NCBI RefSeq assembly: GCF_900129905.1
Contig: NZ_FQXG01000008.1
Location: 74,152 to 138,151 of the forward strand
Direction: 5' to 3'
DNA from: Ferrimonas marina
GTDB lineage: Bacteria > Pseudomonadota > Gammaproteobacteria > Enterobacterales > Shewanellaceae
DNA length: 64,000 nucleotides
In this document: positions 51,118 to 60,920 of the stretch, piece after piece
Position numbering within the stretch: position 1 is the first letter of the stretch
Layout of the letters: every line of letters begins with the position of its first letter
Notes under the pieces: generated by a model
The model's database searches: none
Seen by the model: the letters and a program-made list of their open reading frames with translations, nothing else
Told to the model about the DNA's origin: nothing
Position numbers and translations under genes: made by a program

Positions 51118-52458
51118 ATGATAAAAGTGACCAAGGGGTTGGACCTGCCGATACAGGGCAAGCCCGATGCTCGCATCGATGGCCACCGCCCGGCAAAGCG
51201 GGTGGCGGTATTGGGCGAAGAGCACAAGGGCATGAAGCCCACGATGCTGGTGGAGGAGGGCGACCGTGTCCGCAAGGGCCAACCGCTGTTCGCCGATAAG
51301 AAGACCCCAGGGGTGGTGCATACGGCACCGGCTGCCGGGGTGGTGGAAGCAATCCACCGCGGTGACCGCCGGGTACTGCAGTCGGTGGTGATCGCCGTTG
51401 AGGGCGAGCAAGACTGCACGCTGCCGTTGCCTGAAACCCTCGACCGGGCCAGCCTACAGCAGCTGCTGCTGGACTCAGGCCTCTGGACCGCCCTGCGCAC
51501 CCGCCCCTTCTCCCGCGTTCCCGCCCCGGATAGCCAACCGGTGGCCCTGTTCGTCAACGCCATGGACACCCAGCCGCTGGCGGCGGATCCGGACCTGGTG
51601 ATCAGCGAGCAGATGGATGCCTTCCGGCACGGACTGGAAGCGCTGACCCTGCTCACCGACGGCAAGGTGCACCTGTGTCACGACAACCGCGGCCGCTTCA
51701 AGGGGCGCCTGCTGGAACAGCCCATCACCGGGGTGGACTCCCACCAGTTTGTCGGGCCCCATCCGGCGGGGCTGGTCGGCACCCACATCCATGCCCTGTC
51801 CCCGGTTAGCCTGAGCAAAACGGTCTGGCACATCGGATACCAGGATGTCATCGCCATCGGTAAGCTGGTGCAAACCGGTGAGCTCTACACCGACCGGGTG
51901 ATCGCCCTGACCGGCCCGCAAGTAGCTCAGCCCCGCTTGCTGCGCACCCAGTTGGGGGCCGATGTGCATTCCATCACTGATGGTGAACTGAAAGAGGGCA
52001 ACAACCGCATCGTGTCCGGCTCTATCCTGTCCGGCCACAACGCCCACGGCCCCCATGGCTTTCTTGGCCGTTTCCACAACCAGGTAACCGTCCTGCAGGA
52101 GGGCTACAACCACCGCAGCTTTGGCTGGATTGGTCAGGGCCGCAAACGCTTCTCCCTGTACCGCTCTATCACCACGCTATTGGCTCGCCCTAAGCAGTTT
52201 CCCATGACCACTGACTCCGGTGGCATCAACCGACCCATCATCGCCTACGGGCGCTTCGATGATCTCAGCCCGCTGGATCTGGAGCCGGCCCTGCTGTTGC
52301 GGGACCTGGTGGCCCGGGATACCGATGAGGCGCAACTGCTTGGTGCGCTGGAGCTGGACGAGGAGGATGTGGCGCTGTTCACCTTCGCCTGTCCCGGCAA
52401 GTACGACTACGGCGCTGAGCTGCGTGTCTGTCTTGACCTGATTGAGAAGGAGGGCTGA
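51118..52458 (+). CDS. nqrA: Na+-translocating NADH:quinone reductase subunit A
   Basis: This 446-residue cytoplasmic subunit has the characteristic start IKVTKGLDLPIQGKPD, the KPTMLVEEGDRVRKGQPLF lipoyl-like segment (pattern PTMLV..GD.V..GQ.LF), HVHTAPAAGVV-type loop (here VVHTAPAAGVVEAI), VGTHIHAL and ITDGELKEGNNRIVSGS. NqrA is the quinone-binding peripheral subunit of the NQR complex. ATG 51118 gives the usual N-terminus; upstream codons to 51064 are unsupported. It heads a six-gene operon with gaps of 2-27 bp or overlaps. Confidence 0.93.
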   Translation: MIKVTKGLDLPIQGKPDARIDGHRPAKRVAVLGEEHKGMKPTMLVEEGDRVRKGQPLFADKKTPGVVHTAPAAGVVEAIHRGDRRVLQSVVIAVEGEQDCTLPLPETLDRASLQQLLLDSGLWTALRTRPFSRVPAPDSQPVALFVNAMDTQPLAADPDLVISEQMDAFRHGLEALTLLTDGKVHLCHDNRGRFKGRLLEQPITGVDSHQFVGPHPAGLVGTHIHALSPVSLSKTVWHIGYQDVIAIGKLVQTGELYTDRVIALTGPQVAQPRLLRTQLGADVHSITDGELKEGNNRIVSGSILSGHNAHGPHGFLGRFHNQVTVLQEGYNHRSFGWIGQGRKRFSLYRSITTLLARPKQFPMTTDSGGINRPIIAYGRFDDLSPLDLEPALLLRDLVARDTDEAQLLGALELDEEDVALFTFACPGKYDYGAELRVCLDLIEKEG

Positions 52459-52460
52459 GG

Positions 52461-53627
52461 ATGCTGTTTCGAACCCTGATGGCCGATCTCAAGGTCTTGT
52501 TACTGGCGGATGGCCAGCGAACCCGGGGCAGTGTTGCGGTCCGGGATCTGATGGACGTGAAGCGCAGCCAGTCGATGATCTGGCTCTGCCTGATGCCCAT
52601 TTTGTTATTTGGCATGGTGATCCAGGGCTGGCACGCCCACCTCGACCTGGCGGAGGGCCATACCACCCCCGACGTCTGGCAGCTGGCGCTGTTTAACGGC
52701 ATCAGCGGTGGCCTGACCGCCGATTCCGGTTTCTTTGCCTGGCTGTTCTACGGCGCCAGCTTTGTCTTCCCTATCTTCTTTGTCGCCTTCTTCGTCGGCC
52801 TGGTGTGGGACATGATCTTCTCCCGCCTGCGCAAGGAGACGGTGCAGGAAGGGCACCTGGTGGTGGCCATCCTGTTTGCCCTGATGCTGCCGGTGACGAT
52901 TCCGCTGTGGCTGGTGGCCATCGGCATGAGCTTCGCCGTGGTGGTGGGCAAGCAGATCTTCGGTGGCCTGGGCTACAACCTGCTCAACCCGGCGCTGGTT
53001 GGCCTGGCCTTCCTCACCTTTGCCTACCCCACCGTGATGAGCGGTGATGGCATCTACTGGGCGGTGGAGGGGGCCAAATCTCCCATCACCCTGCAGGCGC
53101 TGGACAGCAAGGGCGCCTTTGAAGGGGTGACCTGGTACAGCGTGTTTGGCGACGCCCGATGGTGGGATGCTTTCTTCGGGCTGGACTCCGGTGCCATCGG
53201 CGAGACCAGTACCCTGCTTATCCTGATCTGCGGTGGCATGCTGCTGCTGTGCCGCCTGGCGGACTGGCGCATCGTGCTGGCCGTATTGATTGGCATGATT
53301 GCCACCGCGACCATGTTCAACCTTATCGGCGACGATAAGAACGTGCTCTACCAGATGCCCTGGACCTGGCACCTGGTCACCGGCGGCTTCGCCCTGGGGA
53401 TGATGTTTCTGGCAACCGATCCCACCACCGCGCCCTACACCCGCAAAGCCAAGTGGGCCTATGGCGTGTTGATTGGCTTTATGGTGGTGATGATCCGGGT
53501 GGTGAACCCCGAGCACGTCGAGGGGATCATGCTGGCCATCCTGTTTGCCAACCTCTGGTCGCCCCTGCTGGATTACTTCGTGGCTCGCGCCAACATCAAA
53601 CGGAGGCAAGCCCGTAATGCGCTATAA
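52461..53627 (+). CDS. nqrB: NQR subunit B, lacking the usual FMN-attachment motif
   Basis: This 388-residue membrane subunit is clearly NqrB: VRDLMDVKRSQSMIWLCLMP, NGISGGLTADSGFFAW, KQIFGGLGYNLLNPALVGLAF and MRIVV-type segment (here MIRVVNPEHVEGIMLAILFANLWSPLLDYF in part). Vibrio NqrB carries FMN on a threonine in a DGFSGATAL motif; the aligned site here (residues 203-210) reads EGAKSPIT, so SGAT is missing. The N-terminus is also shorter than that of Vibrio NqrB (about 412). The rest of the membrane core looks intact. It may lack covalent FMN or use a different residue. Confidence 0.9.
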   Translation: MLFRTLMADLKVLLLADGQRTRGSVAVRDLMDVKRSQSMIWLCLMPILLFGMVIQGWHAHLDLAEGHTTPDVWQLALFNGISGGLTADSGFFAWLFYGASFVFPIFFVAFFVGLVWDMIFSRLRKETVQEGHLVVAILFALMLPVTIPLWLVAIGMSFAVVVGKQIFGGLGYNLLNPALVGLAFLTFAYPTVMSGDGIYWAVEGAKSPITLQALDSKGAFEGVTWYSVFGDARWWDAFFGLDSGAIGETSTLLILICGGMLLLCRLADWRIVLAVLIGMIATATMFNLIGDDKNVLYQMPWTWHLVTGGFALGMMFLATDPTTAPYTRKAKWAYGVLIGFMVVMIRVVNPEHVEGIMLAILFANLWSPLLDYFVARANIKRRQARNAL

Positions 53628-54390
53628 CAAGGATTCAGTGCAGGGCACCTTCCTGTTCATCGCCTGTCTCTGCATCTTCTGCTCGTTGATGATCACCGGC
53701 ACAGCCGCCGGCCTCAAGGAGCGCGCCAAGGCGAAAGAGTTGGCGCTGATGAAGCACTCGGTATTGATGGCCGCCGGCTTTGGTGATCACCGGGGCGGCG
53801 ACATCGACGCCCTGTTTGAGCGTCAGATCCGTCCGCAGATTGTCGAGCTGGACAGCGGCGAGCTGAACGACCAGATCGACCCTCTCACCTTCGACCCCAA
53901 CATGGCCGCCGCCAACCCGGAAACCTCCAGCAAGCCGAAGAAGGACAGCGCCCGCATCGGTCGCCGCGCCGATCAGGGGCGGGCCTTCACCATCCTGGAT
54001 GAGTCCGGCCAGTTCGATGGCGTGGTGGTGCCGTTCCATGGCAAGGGACTGTGGTCCGTCATCTACGGCTACATCGCGCTGGAGGCGGACCTCACCACCA
54101 TCCGTGGGCTTTACGTTTATGAGCACGGCGAAACCCCGGGGATCGGCGATTTCCTCGATGACCCGGCCTGGCAGGGTCAGTGGCACGGCAAGAAGCTGTT
54201 CAATGACGACGGCAAGGCGGCGATCAAGGTGGTGCGCGGCGGTGCCCAGCCCGATGACCCCTTCGGCGTCGATGGGATCAGCGGTGCCACTATGAGTGGC
54301 CGTGGCGTTGAGCGTGCGGTGCAGTTTTGGGTTGGTGATGAAGGCTTCGATGCCTACCTCCAGCACCTGGCCGGCATGAACAAGGGATAA
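53617..54390 (+). CDS. nqrC: NQR subunit C
   Basis: This 257-residue subunit has one N-terminal membrane helix ([23 protein letters not shown]) and a periplasmic FMN-binding domain. The flavinylation motif [10 protein letters not shown] is intact, with the threonine at residue 225, the same number as in Vibrio cholerae NqrC. The start at 53617 overlaps the nqrB end by 11 nt. Other family segments are [15 protein letters not shown] and [14 protein letters not shown] attachment needs an ApbE transferase, which is not in this window. Confidence 0.93.
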   Translation: MRYNKDSVQGTFLFIACLCIFCSLMITGTAAGLKERAKAKELALMKHSVLMAAGFGDHRGGDIDALFERQIRPQIVELDSGELNDQIDPLTFDPNMAAANPETSSKPKKDSARIGRRADQGRAFTILDESGQFDGVVVPFHGKGLWSVIYGYIALEADLTTIRGLYVYEHGETPGIGDFLDDPAWQGQWHGKKLFNDDGKAAIKVVRGGAQPDDPFGVDGISGATMSGRGVERAVQFWVGDEGFDAYLQHLAGMNKG

Positions 54391-54400
54391 GGAAGACAAG

Positions 54401-55024
54401 ATGAGTAGTCAAAACCCCTCGGCCAACGAGGTCCTACGCACCCCCATCTTCGCCAACAACCCGGTGGCGATGCAGATGCTGGGTGTCTGTTCTGCCCTGG
54501 CGGTAAGCAACGCCATGATCAACGCCGTGGTGATGACCGCTGCGGTGACCTTCGTGCTGATCTTCTCCAACCTGATCATCTCGCTTATCCGCAATCTCAT
54601 TCCCAACAGCGTGCGGATCATCGCCCAGATGACGGTGATCGCCAGTTTGGTGATCGTGGTGGATATGGTGCTGCAGGACATCGCACCGGAGATCGCCCGC
54701 CAGTTGTCGGTGTTTGTTGGTCTTATCATCACCAACTGCATTGTGATGGGGCGCGCCGAGGCGTTCGCCATGAAGAGCCCGCCGATGCTGGCGGTGATCG
54801 ATGGCCTGGGCAATGCCCTGGGCTATGGCGTGATCCTCTGCTCGGTGGCCTTCGTCCGCGAGCTGTTCGGCGCCGGCACCCTGTTCGGGGTGGAGATTTT
54901 CAAGACCCAGGCCAACGACGGCTGGTACCTGGCCAACGAACTGTTCCTGCTGCCCCCCAGCGCCTTCTTCCTGATCGGTTTTCTGATCTGGGGGATCAAC
55001 GCAGTGCAGAAACGTAAGGGATAA
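54401..55024 (+). CDS. nqrD: NQR subunit D
   Basis: This 207-residue integral membrane subunit has six hydrophobic segments and the conserved [13 protein letters not shown] and [17 protein letters not shown] segments. It shares a fold with NqrE (and RnfA/E) and binds, with NqrE, the intramembrane iron-sulfur cluster through conserved cysteines, visible here in GVCSALAV and TNCIVMGR. It begins 10 bp after nqrC with a purine-rich ribosome site. Confidence 0.94.
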   Translation: MSSQNPSANEVLRTPIFANNPVAMQMLGVCSALAVSNAMINAVVMTAAVTFVLIFSNLIISLIRNLIPNSVRIIAQMTVIASLVIVVDMVLQDIAPEIARQLSVFVGLIITNCIVMGRAEAFAMKSPPMLAVIDGLGNALGYGVILCSVAFVRELFGAGTLFGVEIFKTQANDGWYLANELFLLPPSAFFLIGFLIWGINAVQKRKG

Positions 55025-55026
55025 CG

Positions 55027-55635
55027 ATGGAATACTATCTGACGCTGTTTATTCAGGCGGTCTTTATCGACAACATGGCACTCTCCTTTTTCCTGGGGAT
55101 GTGCACCTTCCTGGCGGTATCGAAAAAGGTCTCGACCGCCATTGGACTCGGGATCGCCGTGGTCGTGGTGATGACCCTGGCGGTACCGCTGAATCAGCTG
55201 ATCTACACCTATGTGCTCAAGCCCGGTGCCCTGGCCTGGGCCGGCCAGCCCCAGCTGGATTTGAGCTACCTGCAGCTGATCACCTTTATCGGGGTGATTG
55301 CCGCCATGGTGCAGATCCTCGAGATGGTGCTGGATCGCTTCCTGCCCACCCTCTACAGCGCGCTGGGGATCTTCCTGCCGCTGCTGACCGTGAACTGCGC
55401 CATCTTCGGTGGCGTCATCTTCATGGCCAACCGGGATTATGGCCTGGTGGACTCTGCGGTGTTTGCCGCGGGTTCCGGCGTAGGCTGGGCCCTGGCCATC
55501 GCCTTGCTGGCGGGGATGCGGGAACGGATGAAGTTCCACAACATCCCCGAAGGCCTGCAGGGCATTGGCATCACCTTTATAACCACCGGATTGATGGCAC
55601 TGGGCTTTATGTCCTTCGCTGGCATCACCCTGTAA
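55027..55635 (+). CDS. nqrE: NQR subunit E
   Basis: This 202-residue membrane subunit has the typical start [20 protein letters not shown] with [11 protein letters not shown], and [15 protein letters not shown], the cysteine-bearing motifs that pair with NqrD around the intramembrane cluster. It starts 2 bp after nqrD. Further family segments are [21 protein letters not shown] and [19 protein letters not shown]. Confidence 0.94.
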   Translation: MEYYLTLFIQAVFIDNMALSFFLGMCTFLAVSKKVSTAIGLGIAVVVVMTLAVPLNQLIYTYVLKPGALAWAGQPQLDLSYLQLITFIGVIAAMVQILEMVLDRFLPTLYSALGIFLPLLTVNCAIFGGVIFMANRDYGLVDSAVFAAGSGVGWALAIALLAGMRERMKFHNIPEGLQGIGITFITTGLMALGFMSFAGITL

Positions 55636-55662
55636 CAACGATAACGGCGTAAGGAAGAGTCG

Positions 55663-56883
55663 ATGGAAATCATTATCGGCGTCGGGATGTTTACCTTCAT
55701 CGTCTGCCTGCTGGTGGCGGTGATCCTGGTGGCTAAGAGTCAGCTGGTGCCCAGCGGCGACGTCACCATTAGCATCAACGGCGATCCCGACAAGGGCTTT
55801 ACCACTTCACCCGGCGATAAGCTGCTGGGGGCCCTCGCGGGGCAAGGGGTGTTTATCTCCTCCGCCTGTGGCGGCGGCGGCACCTGCGGCCAGTGCCGCT
55901 GTAAGGTGCACAGCGGTGGCGGTGACATCCTGCCCACCGAGCTGGATCTGATCACCAAAAAAGAGGCCAAGGAGGGGATGCGCCTGGCCTGTCAGGTGGC
56001 GGTTCGCCAGGACATGGAGATTGAGCTGGACGAGGAGGTGTTCGGGGTTAAGAAGTGGGAGTGCGAGGTGCTCTCCAACGACAACCAGGCCACCTTCATC
56101 AAGGAGCTGGTGCTGAAGATCCCGGAAGGGGAAGAGGTGCCGTTTAAGGCGGGTGGCTATATCCAGATCGAGGCACCGCCGCACCACGTGCTCTATAAGG
56201 ATTTCGATATCGGTCCGGAGTACCGTGACGACTGGGAAAAGTTCGGCCTGTTCAAGCTCGAGTCCGAGGTGAAGCAAGAGGTCATCCGCGCCTACTCCAT
56301 GGCCAGCTACCCCGAGGAGAAGGGGCTGATCATGCTCAATGTGCGGATCGCTACCCCACCGCCGGGCAGCGGTGCCCCCACCGGCCAGATGTCCTCTTTC
56401 ATCTTCAGCCTCAAGCCCGGCGACAAGGTGATCATCTCCGGCCCCTTCGGTGAGTTCTTTGCCAAGGACACCGACGCCGAGATGGTGTTTATCGGCGGTG
56501 GTGCCGGTATGGCGCCGATGCGCAGCCACATCTTTGACCAGCTCAAGCGGCTCAACTCCAAGCGCAAGATCAGCTTCTGGTACGGCGCCCGCTCCAAGCG
56601 CGAGGTGTTCTACCAGAAGGACTTTGATGACCTGGCGGCGGAGAAGGACAACTTCCAGTGGCATGTGGCCCTGTCGGAGCCACTGCCGGAGGACAACTGG
56701 GAGGGCTACACCGGCTTTATCCATAACGTGCTGTACGAGCACTACCTCAAGAGCCACAAGGCCCCGGAGGATTGCGAGTACTACATGTGCGGGCCGCCGA
56801 TCATGAACGCCTCGGTGATCAACATGCTCAAGGAGATGGGGGTCGAGGACGAGAACATCCTGCTGGATGACTTCGGCGGCTAA
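55663..56883 (+). CDS. nqrF: NQR subunit F
   Basis: This 406-residue NADH-oxidising subunit has an N-terminal helix, a 2Fe-2S ferredoxin domain with cysteines in [14 protein letters not shown] and the distant RLACQV, then an FAD domain (RAYSMASYP) and NADH domain ([27 protein letters not shown]). Length and order match Vibrio NqrF (408). The six-gene set is complete, but nqrM and apbE, often found directly downstream, are absent: a terminator and convergent kinase gene follow. Confidence 0.95.
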   Translation: MEIIIGVGMFTFIVCLLVAVILVAKSQLVPSGDVTISINGDPDKGFTTSPGDKLLGALAGQGVFISSACGGGGTCGQCRCKVHSGGGDILPTELDLITKKEAKEGMRLACQVAVRQDMEIELDEEVFGVKKWECEVLSNDNQATFIKELVLKIPEGEEVPFKAGGYIQIEAPPHHVLYKDFDIGPEYRDDWEKFGLFKLESEVKQEVIRAYSMASYPEEKGLIMLNVRIATPPPGSGAPTGQMSSFIFSLKPGDKVIISGPFGEFFAKDTDAEMVFIGGGAGMAPMRSHIFDQLKRLNSKRKISFWYGARSKREVFYQKDFDDLAAEKDNFQWHVALSEPLPEDNWEGYTGFIHNVLYEHYLKSHKAPEDCEYYMCGPPIMNASVINMLKEMGVEDENILLDDFGG

Positions 56884-56907
56884 GGCCGACATCAGAGCTA
56901 ACCAACA

Positions 56908-56936
56908 AAACAGGGCGCCAACGGCGCCCTGTTTGT
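56908..56936. terminator. Bidirectional terminator between nqrF and the kinase gene
   Basis: A 12-bp stem (56908-56919 with 56923-56934, loop AAC) with A and T flanks on both strands. Confidence 0.88.
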
Positions 56937-56940
56937 TCTA

Positions 56941-58311
56941 TTAAGACTCGGTGTGGGTCTCGGCCTGTGGCACCGGGCTCGGTTGATGGAGCGGTTGCGG
57001 CAAGGTGAGTTGCACCTGCAGACCGCCGCTGTCGCGGTTTTGCAGCTGGATCTGACCGCCGTGGGCCTCGGCGATCTCGCGGCACAGGGCCAGGCCAAGG
57101 CCGGTGCCCTGGTGCTTGGTGGAGTAGAAGGGCAGCAGAGCCTGCTCCAAGGTGGCGGGACTCATGCCAGTGCCGCCGTCGCACAGGGTCAACTGCACCC
57201 GCTCTCCATGGCCTGTAACCGCCAGTTGGATCGCTTCGGCGTCACTGCCGCTTTCGTGGGCGTTCTTCAACAGGTTGACCATTACCCGCTCTAATTGGGG
57301 CAGGTCAAAGTAGCCAGGCTCGGAGGGCAGGGTACCTTGCAGCGTGAAGGGGTATTGCTGCTGCAGGCTATCGATGAACTGGCGCCAGCAAACGGGCTGG
57401 GGGCGCGGATTCGGCAGCTTAGCGAAGGTGGCGTAGCCCTGGATAAACTGGTTGAGGCTGTTGCAGCGCTCCTCGATGGTGTTAAACACCCGCTGCAAGC
57501 GGGGATCGGCATCTTCACTGAGCAACACCCGGCCGCTATGGCTCATGGAGCGGATCGGCGCCAGGCTGTTGTTGAGCTCATGGCTGATGACTCGGATCAC
57601 CTTCTTCCAGGCCGCAGCCTCCTGCCGAGCCAGTTCGCGGGTGAGCTGACGTGCCAGGATCAAGCGATGGCGCCGGTTGTGCAGCAGGAACTGCCCCTGC
57701 ACCAGGTGATAGGTCTCGGTGTGTTTGGGCTCCAGCTCCAGGCTGTAAAGACCGTCCTGTTCGGCACAAAACAGGGCTGCCACCGAGTCGGGCTGGTGAG
57801 CCAGCAGGGATTCAAGTTCGCATCCGGCCAGCGGTTCCTGGCCATTCGGGGCAAGGAAGCGCTCGGCATCGCGATTGGCCAAGACGATACGGCCATCGTC
57901 ATCCACCAGCAGCACCAGCATGGCGCTGTTCTGGATCACCTTATCGAGGATCAGCTCTCGTTGGTGCAGGGTGTAGCGCTCCTGGCGCAGTTTCACCACC
58001 ATGGCGTTGTGGCGGCGGATCAGCGAGCGGATCTCCGGCGAGCCCCGCTCCGGCAAGGTTGTGCTGAAGTCCTTGTCCGCCAGGTTCATTACCCCGGCCT
58101 CCAGTGAGGCCAGTCCCAGCCGGTGGCCTTTAGCAAGGGCAAAGCAGAGCCACAACAGCGGCAGCAGCAGCAGTAAGAACTGGGCGATGAACTGGCCCCA
58201 AACGGGCAGCGCTAGCAGATCGTCGAGCAAGGGCTGCAGGAGCAAGGCCAAACCGGTGGCCAGGGCGGCGCAGGTGACGGCCAGCAGGATCAGCAGTCGG
58301 TTCAGGCTCAC
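56941..58311 (-). CDS. Sensor histidine kinase (NtrY-like) of the exporter operon
   Basis: This 456-residue membrane kinase has two N-terminal hydrophobic helices with only a short periplasmic loop between (about residues 5-60), a HAMP-like linker, a PAS domain (ILDKVIQNSAMLVLLVDDDGRIVLAN in part), the H-box VISHELNNSLAPIRSM, N-box VMVNLLKNAHESGS and G-boxes LCDGGTGMS and GTGLGLALCREIAEAHGG. It starts at GTG 58311, overlapping the response regulator stop in a GTGA arrangement. The small periplasmic part suggests it senses a membrane or cytoplasmic cue, or its neighbouring transporter. Confidence 0.92.
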   Translation of the reverse strand: MSLNRLLILLAVTCAALATGLALLLQPLLDDLLALPVWGQFIAQFLLLLLPLLWLCFALAKGHRLGLASLEAGVMNLADKDFSTTLPERGSPEIRSLIRRHNAMVVKLRQERYTLHQRELILDKVIQNSAMLVLLVDDDGRIVLANRDAERFLAPNGQEPLAGCELESLLAHQPDSVAALFCAEQDGLYSLELEPKHTETYHLVQGQFLLHNRRHRLILARQLTRELARQEAAAWKKVIRVISHELNNSLAPIRSMSHSGRVLLSEDADPRLQRVFNTIEERCNSLNQFIQGYATFAKLPNPRPQPVCWRQFIDSLQQQYPFTLQGTLPSEPGYFDLPQLERVMVNLLKNAHESGSDAEAIQLAVTGHGERVQLTLCDGGTGMSPATLEQALLPFYSTKHQGTGLGLALCREIAEAHGGQIQLQNRDSGGLQVQLTLPQPLHQPSPVPQAETHTES

Positions 58312-59648
58312 CGCACCATCTCCAGTTTCTCCATGCGCCGGTAGAGCTGCTGGCGGGATACCCCGAGGGTTCGGGCTGCCCGGGCCATCACGCCACCGTG
58401 CCGGGCCAGGGCGGCGGTGATGCTGTCCTGGTCCAGCTCCGACGGTAAGCGCGGTGCCACCGTGGTGTCACTCAACGCCAGATCCGCCTTGCGGATCCGT
58501 TGTTGCTGGCAGAGCAGGGCGGCACGGTCGATGGCGTTTTTCAGCTCGCGCACGTTGCCGGGCCAGGTGTGCCCCAGCAACGCCTTACGGGCATCGTCAC
58601 ATAGCTCAGCCCTGCCGTTAAGGAAGTGCTCCGCCAGAGGCAGGATCTCCTCAGGACGCTCGTTGAGCGGCGGCAGTGCCAGTTGCACCACATTGAGCCG
58701 GTAGTAGAGATCCTCGCGGAAACGCCCTGCGGCGATCTCCGCAGGGAGATCGGCGTTGGTGGCACTGATCACCCGCACCGAAACCTTGCGGGTTTGATGG
58801 CTGCCCAGGCGTTCAAACTCGCCGGTTTGCAGCACCCTCAGCAATTTAATCTGACCGGACAACGGCAGATTGCCCATCTCATCCAGAAACAGGGTGCCAC
58901 CATCGGCGGCTTCGAAGCGGCCGATGCGAACCTTGTTGGCGCCCGTGTAAGCGCCCGCTTCGGCACCAAACAGTTCCGCCTCCATCAGCTCCGGCGGCAG
59001 GGCACCCACGTTGACCTTGATGAAGGGTTTGTCTCTCAGCGGGGAGTTGGCCTGGACGATCTCGGCAATCTTCTCCTTGCCGGCGCCATTGGGGCCGGTG
59101 ATCAGCACCGGCAACTCCGAGGGGGCCACCCGGGTGGCGGTTGCCAGCAGCTGGGTCATCGCTGGGCTGGTAAACAGGGTGCCGCACAGATCAAAGCGGG
59201 CCAGTTGGTCTTGTTGGGCTTGCTGTTGGTATTGGCGTGCCCGTTCGGCTCGGCGCAGTTGGCCCAACTCCAGCAGGTTGTTGACGGTCAGGCGCAGCTT
59301 GGCGTCGTCCCAGGGCTTGCCCAGGTAGTCCGCCGCGCCGGACTTGACCAGTTCCACCGCCATCGCCAGGTCGGTCCAGGCGGTCAGCAGGATGATGGGC
59401 AGATCGGGCTGCTTGGCGCGCAGGGCATGGAAAAGTGCCCGGCCCTCCTCGCCGGAGGTGGTATCGGCAGTGAAGTTCATGTCCTGGACTACCAGGGCGA
59501 TCTCGTGCTGCTCCAGTGTCGCAAGGGCATCCTCTGGGGTCAGGCAGCAATGGCAGTGGTGGCCATCAAGTTCTAACAACAGCGAGAGCGCTTCGCTGAT
59601 GGCGGGGTTGTCATCGACGATCAGGATAGTGGGCATCATGGTTTTCAT
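58308..59648 (-). CDS. Sigma-54-dependent response regulator (NtrC family)
   Basis: This 446-residue regulator has a receiver domain (LIVDDNPAISEAL; phospho-acceptor in LVVQDMNF, conserved lysine in YLGKPWDD), an AAA+ domain with Walker A GPNGAGKEKIA, the sigma-54-contact loop GAYTGA, Walker B GTLFLDEMGNLP, the arginine-finger region FREDLYYRLNV, and a Fis-type HTH (ITAALARHGGVMARAARTLGVSRQQLYRRM in part). The Walker A is slightly atypical (GPNGAG in place of GETGTG). It would activate sigma-54 promoters, perhaps of its own operon. It is followed by the kinase. Confidence 0.93.
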   Translation of the reverse strand: MKTMMPTILIVDDNPAISEALSLLLELDGHHCHCCLTPEDALATLEQHEIALVVQDMNFTADTTSGEEGRALFHALRAKQPDLPIILLTAWTDLAMAVELVKSGAADYLGKPWDDAKLRLTVNNLLELGQLRRAERARQYQQQAQQDQLARFDLCGTLFTSPAMTQLLATATRVAPSELPVLITGPNGAGKEKIAEIVQANSPLRDKPFIKVNVGALPPELMEAELFGAEAGAYTGANKVRIGRFEAADGGTLFLDEMGNLPLSGQIKLLRVLQTGEFERLGSHQTRKVSVRVISATNADLPAEIAAGRFREDLYYRLNVVQLALPPLNERPEEILPLAEHFLNGRAELCDDARKALLGHTWPGNVRELKNAIDRAALLCQQQRIRKADLALSDTTVAPRLPSELDQDSITAALARHGGVMARAARTLGVSRQQLYRRMEKLEMVR

Positions 59649-59674
59649 TCTTTTTTCTTTCAGGATACCGGACT

Positions 59675-59701
59675 GTCGGCGGGGATCTATCCGCCGCCGA
59701 C
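59675..59701 (-). other. Intercistronic hairpin between permease and regulator genes
   Basis: An 8-bp GC-rich stem (59675-59682 with 59694-59701) lies in the 62-bp gap. There is no T tract next to it, so it looks more like an mRNA-stability or partial-termination hairpin than a full terminator. Confidence 0.5.
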
Positions 59702-59710
59702 TTGACCAGG

Positions 59711-60910
59711 CTATGCACTTCGGGTAGCCAAGGCGGGACTGATCTGTGCGGCCCGCAGGGCAGGTACCAGGGTGGCCCCCTGACAGAGCAACAGCAGACC
59801 CGCCATGGTGCTTGCCAGCGGTGTCAGTGGCAGGCGGCCGATCTCGAATACCCCCATCAGTGCCTGGTTTAGCGCCAATGCGGCCATGGCACCCAGAGTG
59901 ACCCCCGCCAGGGCGATCATCAGGTTCTCCAGCAGAAAATGGCGCACGATAGCCCCCCGGCTGCAGCCTAGGGCACGCCGGATACCGATCTGCTTGCGTC
60001 GCTGAACCAGGGTGTAGTTCACCTGGCCAACCACACCGACCAGGGTTACTCCCAGCAATAGGACACTGAGCAGGGTCAGCAAACGGGCCATGGCGTTGTC
60101 ATTGCGATAGGCGTCCTGGCGCACCTCCGCCATCGAGCGAAAGCCGCTAACGACACGATAGGGCTCCAGTGCTAACAAGGTGTCTTCCACTTGCGCCATG
60201 ACGGAATCCAGCTGTCCCGGCTCGACCCGAACCATAAACCGGTTCAGCATGGTGAGGGACTCGATGGGATAGATGGCGGTGTGGTAGAGATTCCGGCTGC
60301 GGACGCTCTGACTTTGCATACGCTGATAGATCCCGATCACCTCCGCCGCATCGTTTCCGATGTAGACCTGCTTGCCCAAGGCGCTCTCTTCTCCAAACAG
60401 CTGTTTGGCGGCGTCGGCGCTGAGTATCACCTGACTTGGTTCCCTGTTGCTTTTGGTAGCAGTGACTTCCGCTTCGTTGAACCAGCGCCCTTCCAGCAAG
60501 GTAAGGCCAAGGGTGCTGGCCAGCTGGATTGGCCCCTGGAAGTAGGACACGCCCTGGATCTCCTCGGGGGCATTGGGTTGGCGGGCCATACCGGTTTGCG
60601 AGCCGCTCTGGCTCAAGGGAACCTGGCTGATGGAGCTGGCATCAATGACGCCGGGCAGGGCCCGCAGGGCCGCCTCATCCAGGCGGCGCTGCTGCTCCAG
60701 CGGCGCATCAGGGTTTAGCTCACGCAAGTTAAAGGTGAACAGTTCAGATTCCGGCAGACCACTGTCACGCTGCATCAGCGCCAGCCGCTCGTCGATCATG
60801 TGCATGGCATTGGCGATGATGGCCAGGGTCAGCACCAGTTGCAGCAGGATGAGGAGCGGGCTGGCCTTGCTGCGCAGCAGGGCACTGAAAATGGGGCGAA
60901 GCTCGAACAT
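59711..60910 (-). CDS. MacB-type ABC permease (second of pair)
   Basis: This 399-residue permease has an N-terminal helix (PLLILLQLVLTLAIIANAM), a periplasmic MacB-type domain (about 45-270), and three C-terminal helices with the FtsX-domain motif RRKQIGIRRALGCSRGAI. The start ATG 60910 has AAGGAG at 6 nt and lies 11 bp before (upstream end of) the preceding permease stop; the frame extends to 60964 without support. It is similar in layout to, but different in sequence from, the other permease, as in peptide or macrolide exporters with heterodimeric permeases. Confidence 0.87.
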   Translation of the reverse strand: MFELRPIFSALLRSKASPLLILLQLVLTLAIIANAMHMIDERLALMQRDSGLPESELFTFNLRELNPDAPLEQQRRLDEAALRALPGVIDASSISQVPLSQSGSQTGMARQPNAPEEIQGVSYFQGPIQLASTLGLTLLEGRWFNEAEVTATKSNREPSQVILSADAAKQLFGEESALGKQVYIGNDAAEVIGIYQRMQSQSVRSRNLYHTAIYPIESLTMLNRFMVRVEPGQLDSVMAQVEDTLLALEPYRVVSGFRSMAEVRQDAYRNDNAMARLLTLLSVLLLGVTLVGVVGQVNYTLVQRRKQIGIRRALGCSRGAIVRHFLLENLMIALAGVTLGAMAALALNQALMGVFEIGRLPLTPLASTMAGLLLLCQGATLVPALRAAQISPALATRSA

Positions 60911-60920
60911 GACTGGCTCC

